In this document: in pieces, positions 7,994 through 14,939 of the stretch
Numbering within the stretch: position 1 is the stretch's first letter
Layout: each line of letters starts with the position of its first letter
Origin: JBEKJU01 sp050011095
GTDB taxonomy: Bacteria; Desulfobacterota; Syntrophorhabdia; Syntrophorhabdales; WCHB1-27
Length of the DNA: 21,882 bases
Direction of reading: 5' to 3'
Assembly (NCBI GenBank): GCA_050011095.1
Contig: JBEKJU010000031.1
Coordinates: 1 to 21,882 of the forward strand
Notes under the pieces: model-generated
What the model was told of the DNA's origin: nothing
What the model saw: the letters and a program-made list of their open reading frames with translations, nothing else
The model's database searches: none
Made by a program: the position numbers and the translations under genes

Positions 7994-8341
7994 ATGCAAA
8001 AGAACCACAGGAAACGGATGATGGTTCTGGTGATCGCAGTGCTGCTGGCCCTGATTCCGGTCTATGCGTCCGCTGCTGCCTTTGATACACAGACAGATGT
8101 CGTGGTCGTGGGGGCAGGCGGGGCCGGACTGGTGGCGTCGCTCACGCTAGCGCAGGGCGGGGTCAAAGTCGTGCTTTTGGAGAAGAATCCTTTCCCGGGG
8201 GTACATCCAATGTGGCCAAAGGCCTCTTAGGGCCGGAAACAGCGATGCAGCGCGAAAACCTTCTGACCACCACGAAGGACGAGGTCTTCCGCATCGAGAT
8301 GTTTAAATCTAACCACTGGCAGGGCAATGCCCCCCTGGTAG
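7994..8341 (+). pseudogene. Fumarate-reductase-type flavoprotein, 5' fragment, frameshifted
   Basis: Starts at ATG 7994 after GAGGGG with a signal peptide (hydrophobic stretch ending VYASA-AAF). The FAD-binding Rossmann motif follows: DVVVVGAGGAGLVASLTLAQGG ending in VVLLEKN at the second strand. After NPFPG the annotated frame derails into a stop at 8228. Reading one base earlier from ~8198 restores GGTSNVAKGLLGPETAM, typical of flavocytochrome c flavin domains. The shift sits in a run of Gs where one appears missing. The restored reading fades near 8341 (NHWQGNAPLV), about residue 116, where group II intron sequence of opposite orientation begins. Expected length is about 450 residues, so most of the gene is gone or displaced. 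Confidence 0.75.
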
Positions 8342-8415
8342 GGTCGAGGATTGGCGCGCCGGTTTAGGTTGAGGTTATTTCTCATCCATGCCACGTTTCC
8401 AACCCCCGTCACGTC

Positions 8416-8449
8416 AAACCCATCGTGCGGATTTCCCGCAATGGGCTTT
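8416..8449 (-). ncRNA. Group II intron domain V
   Basis: 34-nt hairpin on the minus strand. The lower stem contains the AGC catalytic triad (AAAGCCCAU paired with AUGGGUUU), followed by a 2-nt CG bulge and an upper stem UGCGG/CCGCA capped by a GAAA-type loop. Size, triad and bulge all fit domain V. It lies just downstream of the maturase stop, where domain V belongs. Confidence 0.75.
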
Positions 8450-8480
8450 CCTCTTGTCTTCACGCAAGGGCTTATGATGC

Positions 8481-8762
8481 CTATCGGCTGGCAGCGCTTT
8501 CGGGACGGTAATACCGAACCTTGTAGTCGTTATAAAGGCCGAGGTTCTTGTACAGCCATTCCATACTCCACCTGTTCCAGCCGAAGCCCCGCAGGTTCCG
8601 CGCCCTCATGAGATGCCGCCGTACCTTCTTCTCTACCCAATCCTTGACGTAGGAGAAGCATACACTCGAATTCCCTATGCGGAAGTAGTTCATCCAGCCC
8701 CGGAGCTTCGGATTGATCAGGGCAATTACCCTGTCGACAGGCTGTGATATCCGGTTGATCTC
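8481..8762 (-). pseudogene. Group II intron maturase, C-terminal fragment
   Basis: About 93 residues of an intron-encoded protein, from roughly QEINRISQPVDRVIALINPKL to the stop. The maturase (X/GIIM) domain signature is clear: LRGWMNYFRIGNSS, then VKDWVEKKVRRHLMRA, RGFGWNRWSMEWLY and YKVRYYRP. The frame stays open upstream to 8831, but that part is antisense to a possible flavoprotein piece and no longer looks like maturase. All seven reverse-transcriptase blocks are missing. Confidence 0.8.
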
Positions 8763-8850
8763 TTGGTCGTCGATGAGGAGGCCTACGAATATTGGTCGGA
8801 GGTGCCAGGAAACGTGTATTACGAGGCACACAAGAAGGGAACGGCCTTAT
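8763..8850 (+). pseudogene. Possible second flavoprotein fragment
   Basis: Plus-strand reading LVVDEEAYEYWSEVPGNVYY then EAHKKGTALY resembles the region of fumarate-reductase-type flavoproteins where a DE(x)Y segment precedes the usual 'TLEELA' helix. If so, it is the same gene resumed about 200 residues later, after the intron remnant. It ends abruptly at ~8850. Assignment rests on a short resemblance. Confidence 0.4.
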
Positions 8851-8976
8851 ATGAAGCAGCGTGAACAGGCCCTCCTCTTCATAAGGAAGGCTTGTCAGGA
8901 CGAGGTGCTTCTTGGCGAAATCGTATCTTCCAACGGATGTTCCCTTCAAGATCAGACGGATTTGCTCGGTAACTGT
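8838..8976 (-). pseudogene. Unidentified ORF fragment
   Basis: The minus-strand reading EQIRLILKGTSVGRYDFAKK then HLVLTSLPYEEEGLFTLLHI looks like real protein. It has no start and is bounded by the transposase gene stop and the flavoprotein piece. Family not recognised; presumably a gene interrupted by these insertions. Confidence 0.35.
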
Positions 8977-8982
8977 TTGATA

Positions 8983-10623
8983 TCATGTTGTTTTCCGTCG
9001 TGATGTCAGTTTCTTCTTAGTGGCCACAATAATGCCTTTGCCTGGCAGCGCTTCCGGCATCCGAACATGTGCCGCTTTTATGAGTTTTTTGACGGATCCG
9101 CGAGGCTGCGGTATCTGATTGTGCGTGGTTCCGTTGAGCGACACGCGCTGTGCGCATAAAGAAGAAAGTTCGTTGATGCCTTCTTCGACAGTGACATCCA
9201 GGTCGCGCCACCTCTCGGCAAGTTCCTGGATGATTCGATACGCCAGCATCACCACAAAGACATGACCTTTTGTCCTCGCGGCAAGACGGACGTGGATGGG
9301 ACGAAGCTCCAGGTGAACGGTCTTGCTGCTGCGAAAGGCCGATTCCACCAGAGAGAGATCCTTGTAGCGCTTATGGACTGTCTCCTTCGTTGCAGCTTCC
9401 GGCGGAAGATCACTCTTCAAGACATAGCAGCCGTCAAGTTTCGCCTCTTCCTTGAGGGCATCCTGGTCAATGCTCAAGGTGATTTCTCTGTTTTCGGCGG
9501 CAAGGGCGGCCCATCCCGATACTTTCATCCGACTGCATCTGCTGCGGAGCTTCTTCAGCGCCGTTTCCGGTTTTGCCAAGGGATGCTCTTTCAGATAGTC
9601 GTTTTGCCCGGCGATCCCCTTGTGCAACGACGCAATTTTATCTTCGCGCGACTTCCGTATTTCCTCCGCCCGGAGCGGGTTGCGCCTGAGCACATAGCGG
9701 ATGCCGCCGTCAGCAACCTCGGCAAGCTCCTGGTCAAAAAGGTCCATCTGGATCAGGCCGGTCTTAAGGAGCGTCCCTATCTGCGCTTTGGTGATCGCGG
9801 TGATGTAATGAAAACCGTGGGCCCGAAGCTCCTCGACCTGCCGGCTTTTGATCATTCCCCTATCGCCCACAAAAGTCACTTCTTTTCCGCCAAAGCGCTC
9901 TGCGGCTTTCTTCACCTGCACGGCAAAGGTGCGGATGTCCTGCGTGTTGCCGGCAAAGACTTCTATCGACAAGGGCGCCCCTGTCTCATCGCACAAAAGA
10001 CCGATCACAATCTGGCGTTTCCCTTTCTTGCCGTCCCGGTTATAGCCGAAGGCAGACAACTCGTTCTGTATGCCTTCAAGATAGCTGCTCGTCACATCGT
10101 AGAGGTACAAGCCGCTTGAGCCCTCTCTCTTTCGGAAGAGCCGGTCCTCAATACCCGACTGGTTCTCGCAAAGCCAATCAAGGTTGTCGTACAAATCGTC
10201 TTCGTCAAACCGACCAGGCCCGAGCACATCGCAGGCAGCATGGGAGCCTGCCAGCCGAACTGCCGATAAGCGGGAACCCTGATCGATCACCCGCGCTATC
10301 ACTTGCCATAACGCCAGTCTCCCCTGCCGGGTCGCACCGAGTGCATCGGCAATTCCCAGTTGACGAGATACATCGTAAAGCAGCCACACCGCTCCCACCG
10401 ACAACCCCTGGGTCAGAAAAACCGATGCCTGGGCCGTGAGTTGCGCAAGGTCCTTCTTATGACGCAAGGCGAGCCGTATGGCTGCAATCTCCTCAGGTGA
10501 ACACTCGGACAGGTTCGCTATCGTGCGGTGCCGTACCTTCTTCCCCTCACGATGCGATTCACGGAGAAGATAACGAGTGTAAGTCTTCTCGCCTTGACGC
10601 ACTGTTGACTCATCAACATACAT
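8983..10623 (-). CDS. IS1634-type transposase (DDE)
   Basis: Full-length 546-residue transposase. The catalytic triad is visible: D in LYDVTSSYLEG, D in VTFVGDRGMIKSRQ and E in YKDLSLVESAFRSSK; the last is the YREK-like block typical of IS4-related IS1634 proteins. The N-terminus MYVDESTVRQGEKTYTRYLL and the C-terminal basic tail (KKKLTSRRKTT) also fit. The ATG lies inside the 3' arm of an 11-bp inverted repeat and lacks a clear ribosome site. I could not find terminal inverted repeats or target duplication by eye, so element ends are undefined. The gene lies between a decayed fragment on the left and the truncated HEPN gene on the right. Confidence 0.88.
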   Translation of the reverse strand: MYVDESTVRQGEKTYTRYLLRESHREGKKVRHRTIANLSECSPEEIAAIRLALRHKKDLAQLTAQASVFLTQGLSVGAVWLLYDVSRQLGIADALGATRQGRLALWQVIARVIDQGSRLSAVRLAGSHAACDVLGPGRFDEDDLYDNLDWLCENQSGIEDRLFRKREGSSGLYLYDVTSSYLEGIQNELSAFGYNRDGKKGKRQIVIGLLCDETGAPLSIEVFAGNTQDIRTFAVQVKKAAERFGGKEVTFVGDRGMIKSRQVEELRAHGFHYITAITKAQIGTLLKTGLIQMDLFDQELAEVADGGIRYVLRRNPLRAEEIRKSREDKIASLHKGIAGQNDYLKEHPLAKPETALKKLRSRCSRMKVSGWAALAAENREITLSIDQDALKEEAKLDGCYVLKSDLPPEAATKETVHKRYKDLSLVESAFRSSKTVHLELRPIHVRLAARTKGHVFVVMLAYRIIQELAERWRDLDVTVEEGINELSSLCAQRVSLNGTTHNQIPQPRGSVKKLIKAAHVRMPEALPGKGIIVATKKKLTSRRKTT

Positions 10624-10660
10624 AGTGAGTACACTAAATCATAATACACCTCACTATGTA
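10619..10660 (-). promoter_or_regulatory. Hairpin sequestering the transposase start codon
   Basis: Perfect 11-bp inverted repeat TACATAGTGAG / CTCACTATGTA with a 20-nt loop. In the minus-strand transcript the 3' arm contains the ATG. Similar hairpins in IS10 and IS200/605 elements block translation of read-through transcripts from outside promoters, because shorter transcripts starting inside do not form them. A TATAAT box lies upstream at 10676-10681 (minus strand) without a good -35. Confidence 0.5.
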
Positions 10661-10726
10661 AATATAAATAGCACTATTATAACTAATAATTAGTGGCTAC
10701 GTATACCTATGAAATATCCTAACTTC

Positions 10727-11087
10727 TCGGCCAACACGGGATTTGCTTCTCAATAGGGGGAACGTCCGCTCCAAAGCCGTAAGTGACGAAACGTTCGGCT
10801 TTCACTGCCAGCAGGCCGCCGAGAAGCTGCTTAAGGCTATCCTGTCGTCTTACGACATAGATTTCGCCAGAACCCGTAACCTGCGCTTCCTTATGGACCT
10901 CCTTGCCGATACCGGCCACCGCCTGCCCGATGAGTTCTCAGACCTCGACACGTTGACCCCGTACGGCACCCTTTTCAGCTAAGAGGACGTTCCGGTGGAG
11001 GCAGTGATAGACCGCGAAAATCTTTTGAAGCTCATCAGGGATCTCAGAGTTTATACCCAGAGCCAGATACCTCTAACGGACGAGTAG
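10727..11087 (+). pseudogene. HEPN-domain protein, truncated and with an in-frame stop
   Basis: The reading DETFGFHCQQAAEKLLKAIL is the core HEPN helix, followed by the usual ARTRNLRFLMDLLADTG and LTPYGTLFS. A TAA at 10980-10982 falls where relatives have a tyrosine (typically RYED). Beyond it the same frame continues EDVPVEAVIDRENLLKLIRD and LRVYTQSQI to a TAG at 11085-11087. So a single nonsense change split the gene. The N-terminal helix is missing, probably cut by the transposase-bearing insertion. HEPN proteins often pair with a MNT nucleotidyltransferase as toxin and antitoxin; no partner is visible. Confidence 0.72.
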
Positions 11088-11439
11088 GCATTTTTGGCGA
11101 CCCTTTCGTCTTCTCCATGGATATCTCTATATTCCTAATGGTGATCTCACAAAGTTCGGGGCGAGTTGCGTTTTTTTCTTGAATTCCCCCGTTGAAGGTG
11201 TAAAATAGGAACAGTTTAGTATCTTCATTAGGCGCAAGCCAAAAATGGGCCCACCATGCGTACCGGGCCAGACACAGGGCTGATTCATCGGGCCCACACA
11301 AACACACGACAATAGTCGTGGTTTGCGTAGATCCCTTCGGGGAGCATGATTGCCTCACAGAGGCCTATTTGCCCAATCGGGCGTCCAACGCGTCCCCGGC
11401 TTCCGGGGACAGACAAACACCAAATAAGAGGAGAATAAT
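11088..11439. other. Leader region with promoter and hairpins
   Basis: No gene called. It contains a plus-strand promoter (11179-11206). Downstream are several compact hairpins: CACGAC-AATA-GTCGTG (11305-11320), GCCC-AATC-GGGC (~11371-11382) and TCCCCGG-CTT-CCGGGGA (11393-11409). The last sits about 20 nt before the ribosome site of a 27-residue ORF. The transcript leader therefore looks strongly folded. Confidence 0.5.
11179..11206 (+). promoter_or_regulatory. Candidate sigma-70 promoter for the structured-RNA unit
   Basis: TTGAAT, 16-nt spacer, TAAAAT (5 of 6 at -10). The start would be near 11213, ahead of the hairpin-rich leader, the 27-residue ORF, the structured region and the 186-residue ORF. 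Confidence 0.5.
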
Positions 11440-11523
11440 ATGATGCGCAAGAAGAGTGGAGGAATGCGTGATTCACCGCCGAGGGACGATACGCCCATTC
11501 CCGCCAAATTTCCCTCGAATTAA
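11440..11523 (+). CDS. Small 27-residue ORF in the structured-RNA unit
   Basis: ATG at 11440 (or 11443) preceded by AAGAGGAGAATAAT, an excellent ribosome site. The product (MMRKKSGGMRDSPPRDD then TPIPAKFPSN) is short, basic at the front and proline-rich, with no known family. It sits between the hairpin leader and the structured region and may be a regulatory or leader peptide. Confidence 0.45.
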   Translation: MMRKKSGGMRDSPPRDDTPIPAKFPSN

Positions 11524-11539
11524 CCCATCATAACAGTTC

Positions 11540-12236
11540 AACAGTCCAATTTCTGGACGGAAAAGAGAAGGTAAGCTCGCAAGGTCTCGGTGACGCCACT
11601 ACCTGAGTGAGCCGCCAGGCACGTAGTCAGCGAGGGGCGCCGCAGGGTGCATCGAGAGGTGCTCGCCCCGTGGCAACGGAAGCTGCAGGATATCTGCTTC
11701 TTCCAATAGAAGTACGAATATGGAGCGACACGGATAGTCGGGCCGAACGCGTGTAAATCGCGATAAGAGAACCTTACCGGGCCTGGGAGCCGTAGGCAGT
11801 AATGCTGAAGGCGCATAGCATAACCGGTAAAGCGCGGAAACGCGCGACCTGGTGAGAGGTGCGCGGAGTGGAGCCAGACCGCTGTGATCCTGTATGGGGA
11901 CCGAAAGCCGGTATGACCGGTGAGTAAGCGGGGACTTCTATATTCCACCCGTTGACTTATACAGGGGAGATGCGACCAGACCCGCACCTCGACGGCACGA
12001 TGAAACCGTGGCAAGGACCGAACGGCTTAAGCGCGAGGTCCCAGAGTGGGGATGACCAGGGCCCGAGAGATCCGGCAGGGCAGTCGGATCTCAAATCCCG
12101 TCCGGGTGGCTTCCGGACACAAAAAGGGATGCCCAAAAGTCCCCACCCTTACCTTTTCGATCCGCGCTTGAGGATTCAACACGGCGCCGGGAAGCGCAAT
12201 CCTCAGGGCTTAACGATACACCGGGAGGTGATCCGG
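11540..12236 (+). ncRNA. Candidate large structured RNA (~700 nt), possibly group II intron-like
   Basis: No protein-like frame spans this stretch, yet it is packed with paired arms. Examples are GTCCA/TGGAC (11544/11554); TTACCGG/CCGGTAA (11774/11824); GCGCG-GAAA-CGCGC, a GNRA tetraloop hairpin (11832-11845); CCGCT/AGCGG (11879/11927) enclosing CCGG-TATGA-CCGG (11908-11920); CACG/CGTG (11996/12007); GAGATCCG/CGGATCTC (12067/12085); GTCCGG/CCGGAC (12100/12113); and TGAGGATT/AATCCTCA (12169/12198). Density and nesting resemble a catalytic or scaffold RNA, and the style recalls group II intron domain I. But I find no clear GUGYG 5' end, no domain V with an AGC triad, and no reverse transcriptase. 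Boundaries are estimates. Confidence 0.5.
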
Positions 12237-12251
12237 AAATGAACCACAAAC

Positions 12252-12812
12252 ATGTCGCCGAAAGCTGGCAGGGGTCTGATCCAGGGTCTGGTGACGTGGG
12301 TAAGCCACGGCTACTGCTTCGTGTGCAAGACCCATTACCCGGACCATAAGGACCAGAACACAATCGACGAGAAGCTGATCCGGAAGTACCGGGCCGATTT
12401 GGAGAAGACGAAGAGATGGAGAGTGAGGAAGGAAACGGGGGCGGCGATGTTCGCGCTCATCAGACTGAGGAGCACAGCTTTTCTCCTCCACACCGATGGA
12501 GGCCTGCCGAGTGTCTACGATGACCGGTTCATCGACCTCCGCTCGGAGCCCCTCAAGGTACGGGTGAGTGCTTCCCTCGTTTTCGAGATATCCGTGAAGA
12601 ACAGAAAGACCGAGGTGTGTCTTTCTGGACGTACCTATGAATGGATGAAGGCAGGTCTCGCCGATGCCGTGCAGACACGGAGCAAGACGCGCATCCTTGC
12701 TCGGTTTGAACGACTCAACGGCCTGCCGGCATACCATGGGATAGTTGACCAAAAAGTCGCGATCGCCACGTGGCTGCTCCATGAGGCGCATGGGGCCGTG
12801 GCATATGGATAG
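12252..12812 (+). CDS. Unrecognised 186-residue protein following the structured RNA
   Basis: Begins MSPKAGRGLIQGLVTWVSHG, then CFVCKTHYPDHK (one CxxC pair), a basic helical segment (IRKYRADLEKTKRWRVRKE), and a beta-rich core (FALIRLRSTAFLL, LKVRVSASLVFEISV). The tail is a conserved-looking TRILARFERLNGLPAYHGIVD ending in a histidine-containing LLHEAHG. No signal or membrane segment. I do not recognise the family. An ATG at 12239 in another frame has the better ribosome site (GGGAGGTGATCCGGAA) but gives only 34 residues, so the start may be coupled to it or a frameshift may be hidden here. A terminator follows, then the recombinase. It may act with the upstream RNA or the recombinase. Confidence 0.65.
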   Translation: MSPKAGRGLIQGLVTWVSHGYCFVCKTHYPDHKDQNTIDEKLIRKYRADLEKTKRWRVRKETGAAMFALIRLRSTAFLLHTDGGLPSVYDDRFIDLRSEPLKVRVSASLVFEISVKNRKTEVCLSGRTYEWMKAGLADAVQTRSKTRILARFERLNGLPAYHGIVDQKVAIATWLLHEAHGAVAYG

Positions 12813-12866
12813 GTAGAAAGGATCTCCGCGTCAGCACGCGGCGGAGAATTACAAGGGTGTATGTTT

Positions 12867-12904
12867 AGGGCCGCCTTCCAGCGGGCGGGCGGCCCTATTT
12901 TCAA
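12867..12904 (+). terminator. Rho-independent terminator
   Basis: Perfect 9-bp stem AGGGCCGCC / GGCGGCCCT with a 12-nt loop, followed by ATTTTC. It lies 54 bp after the 186-residue ORF and closes that unit ahead of the recombinase gene. A second hairpin (TCTCC/GGAGA arms, ~12821-12847) lies just before it. Confidence 0.6.
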
Positions 12905-12962
12905 GCGTGGAAGCAAGGCCCGCGAGGTGTTGTGAAAATCCGGAAAGGAGGTGCCCCAAAAC

Positions 12963-14276
12963 TTGACCTTCGATGAACTCCTCGATATACTGGAGAAAAC
13001 CGTAGGAATCGAGGAGGAACCACTGGTGGGCAACATCAGGACCAAAGAGGTCTGCCCCGAGTGCGGGAGGAAGTTTGTCCATCTTACCCACAACGGTAGA
13101 GCGAAGGGCAGCAAGCAGGGACTCGTGTGTCCGGTCCACCTCAATATAAGGCCGGGCAAGTACTACCTTGACCTGGGCCGGACGTGGGACAAGGTGTACT
13201 GCGACTCCCACGGCAAGCCGTTGACCTCGTTCCGGCAGGCCCATGATGTGCAAAAAGAGATTGATGGCCTTATCAGCACAAACAAGTTCAGACCCGATCG
13301 ATACAAACAGAAGGGGTACGTGTCGCGAACCGTTTCGGGCCTGATCGAAGACTTCTTTGACGGGAGGGCCGTCGCCCCGAGTTGTGTAGCCGACTACAAA
13401 CGACACATCAAGGCCGCAGCAGACTTCTTCCCCGACCAGGACGTGAATACCCTCGACGACATCGATATTGACAGGCTCGTGAAACACCTCAGGAAGACTC
13501 ATCCTGACTGGAAGCCCAAAACCCTCAAGAACTATGTGGACGATTTCCACACGTTCATGGCGTGGGCAGGGAAGAAACTCAAGTTCGCCGTACCTTCTTT
13601 TCCAAAGATAGAGGTCCAGCCACCGGAGATGCCGGAGTGGGTCGAGCGCGACGAACAGGAGGCACTGGCGGAAGCGTCGCACGAACCCATGTTTCACTAC
13701 CTCTTCATTTACGGTCACCGCCCCTGTATGGCTCGCGCCCTTCTGGTCAAGGATGTCGATCCGGATCAACTTACGATCACGGTAAACAGGCGGAGATTCT
13801 CAAGGAACACACTGATGGACGGGCCGGCCAAGAAGGGCAAAGCAGGGACATTGCCGATCATGCCAGATGAACACCCGAGATTAGCGGCCTATATTCTTGA
13901 ACGGTGCAGGGCTGCCCATCCGGATGCCTTTCTCTTTCCCAATCCAAGGACGGGCGGAGCTTACAGTCAGGATGCTGCCGGCCGCCTTTGGCGAGCAATA
14001 AGAAAAAGGCTCGACATCAAAGACTCCGTGAAACTCTACCATGTGACGAGGCACAGCGTCGCTTCCATCCTCTTGAATCAGGGATACAGTTTTGAGGAGA
14101 TCGGGGAGTTGCTTTGTGTGTCGCCGGAGATGCTCAGGAAGCATTATGCCCACCATGATGTCAGTAGAAAAAAGGCGATATTGGCATCCATGAAAACCAC
14201 CAAAATCGAGCATAAAAATAACATACGAAAACTGGACCGTCGCCCCAACGTCGCCCCAGAAGGGATTGATAGGTAA
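12963..14276 (+). CDS. Tyrosine recombinase (integrase) with N-terminal zinc-binding segment
   Basis: About 437 residues. An N-terminal Cys/His segment (CPECGRKF, then CPVHL) precedes a core-binding domain (~100-200) and a catalytic domain. Catalytic residues visible: Arg in YGHRPCMARAL, a beta-hairpin Lys in GPAKKGKAGTLPI, HxxR in YHVTRHSVASILL and nucleophile Tyr in LRKHYAHHD. The protein looks complete and active. I chose TTG at 12963 because AAGGAGG (12945-12951) sits 11 nt before it; the GTG at 12951 overlaps that site. The gene ends 32 bp before a 3' half of tRNA-Leu, so this enzyme very probably integrates its element into tRNA-Leu. Confidence 0.88.
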   Translation: MTFDELLDILEKTVGIEEEPLVGNIRTKEVCPECGRKFVHLTHNGRAKGSKQGLVCPVHLNIRPGKYYLDLGRTWDKVYCDSHGKPLTSFRQAHDVQKEIDGLISTNKFRPDRYKQKGYVSRTVSGLIEDFFDGRAVAPSCVADYKRHIKAAADFFPDQDVNTLDDIDIDRLVKHLRKTHPDWKPKTLKNYVDDFHTFMAWAGKKLKFAVPSFPKIEVQPPEMPEWVERDEQEALAEASHEPMFHYLFIYGHRPCMARALLVKDVDPDQLTITVNRRRFSRNTLMDGPAKKGKAGTLPIMPDEHPRLAAYILERCRAAHPDAFLFPNPRTGGAYSQDAAGRLWRAIRKRLDIKDSVKLYHVTRHSVASILLNQGYSFEEIGELLCVSPEMLRKHYAHHDVSRKKAILASMKTTKIEHKNNIRKLDRRPNVAPEGIDR

Positions 14277-14308
14277 CTAAAGGCCAGTATTTCTTAATAG
14301 TTAAATAG

Positions 14309-14364
14309 TGCCGAAGGCGGGAATCGAACCCGCACGGGGGGTGAACCCCACCGGATTTTGAGTC
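14309..14364 (-). other. 3' half of tRNA-Leu(CAA): attachment site
   Basis: Minus-strand reading starts in the anticodon loop (GACTCAAAATCCGG), continues through a long variable arm, a canonical T arm (GCGGG-TTCGATT-CCCGC) and the acceptor strand CTTCGGCA. Upstream of the anticodon loop the sequence no longer matches a tRNA: the D arm and 5' acceptor are absent. No CCA is encoded. A tRNA half broken at the anticodon loop beside an integrase gene is the classic product of site-specific integration, with crossover in or near the anticodon loop. Confidence 0.85.
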
Positions 14365-14550
14365 TAAATCAGGCGTAAATCAACGAACAATTGACAATCA
14401 TCAAATTCGCGGAAATCCGCGTCACTCGGGGTTTATTCACATTTCCCGCGTCTTGGGTCCGCTTTGTCAAGAGTTGGGACTCTGTGACCGTCGCGGGCAC
14501 AATTTAGGCACACAGGAAAGTAATCGCGGAAAGGCACCCGGAGCGCTGGC

Positions 14551-14572
14551 GCTGCCTACCCGAACAGGCAGC
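14551..14572. repeat. Hairpin upstream of rep
   Basis: Perfect 7-bp arms GCTGCCT / AGGCAGC around the 8-nt loop ACCCGAAC, inside the origin-like region. Confidence 0.55.
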
Positions 14573-14629
14573 AAGGCGCGTGGCACCCTTCCGCCCGGCG
14601 GAGCCGTCCCTCCACACTCATAGGGGAAT

Positions 14630-14669
14630 AAAAAAAGCCCCCGGTATGCTTGGCGGCGTCCACGGGGGC
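14630..14669 (-). terminator. Rho-independent terminator on the minus strand
   Basis: On the minus strand, GCCCCCG / CGGGGGC (7 bp, 19-nt loop) is followed by seven Ts. It would stop transcripts running leftward, yet no minus-strand gene lies upstream of it, so it may end a small antisense RNA from the rep region. Confidence 0.6.
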
Positions 14670-14735
14670 GGGGTGCAACGTGTACAGGTATACTCTAAAA
14701 CATCCTTCGGGAAATCTCAACCACGGAAGCGGAGC

Positions 14736-14823
14736 CTTTTCAACAATTCCGAGCGAGCGAGCCTCGTCGAGGGAGCGGTCCCGGCCATCGCCGCAGGCAA
14801 GCGGGACGGCAATTGTTGAAAAG
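14736..14823. repeat. 13-bp perfect inverted repeat
   Basis: CTTTTCAACAATT (14736-14748) and AATTGTTGAAAAG (14811-14823), separated by 62 nt of GC-rich sequence. Located ~120 bp upstream of Rep coding sequence; a candidate origin or single-strand packaging structure. Confidence 0.6.
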
Positions 14824-14939
14824 ACGGAGCGTCAACCCAAGGCGACGAGTCTCCCGCCGCTCCCGCCTCCCGAGCGGACGGCAGGAGCACGGGGGCGGGG
14901 CGGCGATACTACTTCACTTGATTATAGGCTCACTCAAGG

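Larger units (their letters stand above)
8366..8762 (-). mobile_element. Truncated group II intron (3' part)
   Basis: Minus-strand remnant comprising the maturase C-terminus, domain V and a domain VI-like stretch, lying within the flavoprotein gene in antisense orientation. The 5' domains I-III and the reverse-transcriptase catalytic domains are absent, so it cannot be autonomous. The right boundary, near 8762, abuts sequence that may be flavoprotein again; the left boundary is estimated from the end of domain VI and is uncertain by ~20 bp. Confidence 0.7.

Noticed and set aside
9262..10119. 285-codon plus-strand ORF
   Set aside because: Antisense to the intact transposase gene.
8880..10740. 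Terminal inverted repeats and target duplication of the IS1634-type element
   Set aside because: Comparing the two flanks by eye gave no convincing match, so ends were not assigned.
11044..11358. 104-codon minus-strand ORF
   Set aside because: No ribosome site or motif; overlaps the end of the HEPN gene and the plus-strand promoter and leader.
11538..12014. 158-codon minus-strand ORF over the structured region
   Set aside because: Composition looks like the complement of structured RNA; no domains or ribosome site.
11540..12236. Firm call of a group II intron for the structured region
   Set aside because: No GUGYG start, no domain V with an AGC triad within or after the region, and no reverse transcriptase; kept only as a possibility.
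12849..13769. 306-codon minus-strand ORF
   Set aside because: Antisense to the tyrosine recombinase, which has all catalytic motifs.
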